Below the pieces are notes generated by a model. The model did no database searches, had not been told where the DNA came from, and saw only the letters and a program-made list of their open reading frames with translations. A DNA stretch of 14,081 bases, taken from positions 1-14,081 of the forward strand of contig JAIRVW010000118.1 in the NCBI GenBank assembly GCA_031253705.1, in the 5' to 3' direction. Positions 13,367 to 14,081 of this stretch are shown piece after piece; the first letter of the stretch is position 1; each line of letters opens with the position of its first letter. A program made the position numbers and the translations under genes. Origin of the DNA: Brucellaceae bacterium. Lineage in GTDB: Bacteria > Pseudomonadota > Alphaproteobacteria > Rhizobiales > Rhizobiaceae.

Positions 13367-14081
13367 AGATCAATCTCTATGGCGGTTTCGCTGAAAAAGG
13401 GCGTCTAGGCGTTGGCATCAGCACGACGAAAACCAAGCTGCTGTTTGATATCGGCATTAAAGTCGGAGCGACAGGCCGCGATTATTATCCGCTGATTGAG
13501 GCCGATGCGATTGCCGCACTTGATGCGGTGCTGATCTCCCATGCCCATGAGGATCATGTCGGCGGTTTGTTATGGTTGCTGGAGCAGGGCTTTCAGGGGC
13601 GTATCCTGATGACTGCCGAGACATTGGCTGAAACAGGTCAGACTTTGAAAAGTTACGCTGAACAGCATCATCTCGAGAATGTTGTATTTCCGCAGGCGCG
13701 TATTGAATTGTTCAAAGCAGGGGATGTGCTGACCATCGGCGATGCGGAAATCACTACCGGTCGTTCCGGCCATGTGGCTGGCGGCGTGTGGTTCTGTGTT
13801 GAGGCCGAAGGGCACAAGGTTCTCTATAGCGGCGATGTGGTGCCGGATAGTCCGGTGCTGGAAATGGATGCTTTTCCGCATTGTGATCTGTTGCTGCTGG
13901 ATGCCTCTTATGGTGCTGATGCGGTTTCGGGTAGCGTGCGAGCGCAGCAAATCCGCGAATGGATTATGCAGAACCGTGACGGGTGTCTGTTGCCGACACC
14001 ACTCTCCGGTCGCTCACTGGAGCTGATGGCGCTGATGCCGGTTAATTTTGCCATTCATGCGGATATGCGTGCTGCACTGGC
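13363..14081 (+). CDS. metallo-beta-lactamase-fold hydrolase, beta-CASP-like (3' end outside window)
   Basis: The frame is open from ATG 13363 to the edge, giving 239 residues of a longer protein. The metal-site motif SHAHEDH (His60, His62, Asp64, His65) is complete, followed by the expected third-motif RSGHVAGG (His137) and fourth-motif YSGD (Asp158). After that, LLLLDASYGADA (176-187) and GCLLPTPLSGRSLELM (207-222) resemble the EsTYG and LIPsFAxGRsqEL segments of beta-CASP nucleases such as YSH1/RNase J-type proteins, although the usual Glu/Thr is replaced here. The protein starts 4 nt inside the ATPase gene, so it is part of the transporter operon. It may be a nuclease relative or a phosphodiesterase acting on the imported compound. 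Function uncertain; the missing C-terminus would help. Confidence 0.75.
   Translation, partial: MKINLYGGFAEKGRLGVGISTTKTKLLFDIGIKVGATGRDYYPLIEADAIAALDAVLISHAHEDHVGGLLWLLEQGFQGRILMTAETLAETGQTLKSYAEQHHLENVVFPQARIELFKAGDVLTIGDAEITTGRSGHVAGGVWFCVEAEGHKVLYSGDVVPDSPVLEMDAFPHCDLLLLDASYGADAVSGSVRAQQIREWIMQNRDGCLLPTPLSGRSLELMALMPVNFAIHADMRAAL

Overview
The window looks like chromosomal DNA from an alphaproteobacterium of the Hyphomicrobiales, most plausibly the Brucella/Ochrobactrum/Pseudochrobactrum group. That placement is inferred from the style of the proteins and from two intergenic palindromic elements that resemble the short dispersed repeats of these genomes. I could not run a search, so it is not proven. 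There is no sign of phage, IS element, CRISPR, tRNA or rRNA.

Left part (1-3007). The 3' end of a nagA-type deacetylase gene overlaps a SIS-domain sugar-phosphate-binding gene by 4 nt. A separate purU gene (formyltetrahydrofolate deformylase) follows, then a structured non-coding stretch and a strong bidirectional terminator. That terminator is shared with a convergent gene for a small predicted secreted protein.

Centre (3139-9391). This is a lysine/pipecolate catabolic cluster of the kind described in Pseudomonas putida. It holds amaB (2-aminoadipate semialdehyde dehydrogenase) and hglS (2-oxoadipate to D-2-hydroxyglutarate, DUF1338 family) on the minus strand. A divergent LysR-type regulator gene and amaA (L-pipecolate oxidase) lie on the plus strand. 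AmaA makes piperideine-6-carboxylate, which opens to the semialdehyde; AmaB oxidises this to 2-aminoadipate; a transaminase not seen here would give 2-oxoadipate; HglS converts that to D-2-hydroxyglutarate. The D-lysine oxidase, piperideine-2-carboxylate reductase, aminotransferase and D-2-hydroxyglutarate dehydrogenase are outside the window. The intergenic gaps are long and carry several inverted repeats, some sharing an ATATCA half-site, which suggests local control.

Right part (9604 to the edge). After a strong terminator behind amaA comes a tightly packed operon. It encodes a periplasmic binding protein of the AfuA/FbpA/PhnS class, a fused two-domain permease, an ATPase and a metallo-beta-lactamase-fold protein that runs off the edge. 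The binding protein has no visible tyrosine pair of the iron-binding type, so an organic solute is more likely than ferric iron. Import of pipecolate, a related amino acid, or a sugar phosphate is possible but unproven. The MBL protein carries beta-CASP-like sequence and is the least expected member of the operon.
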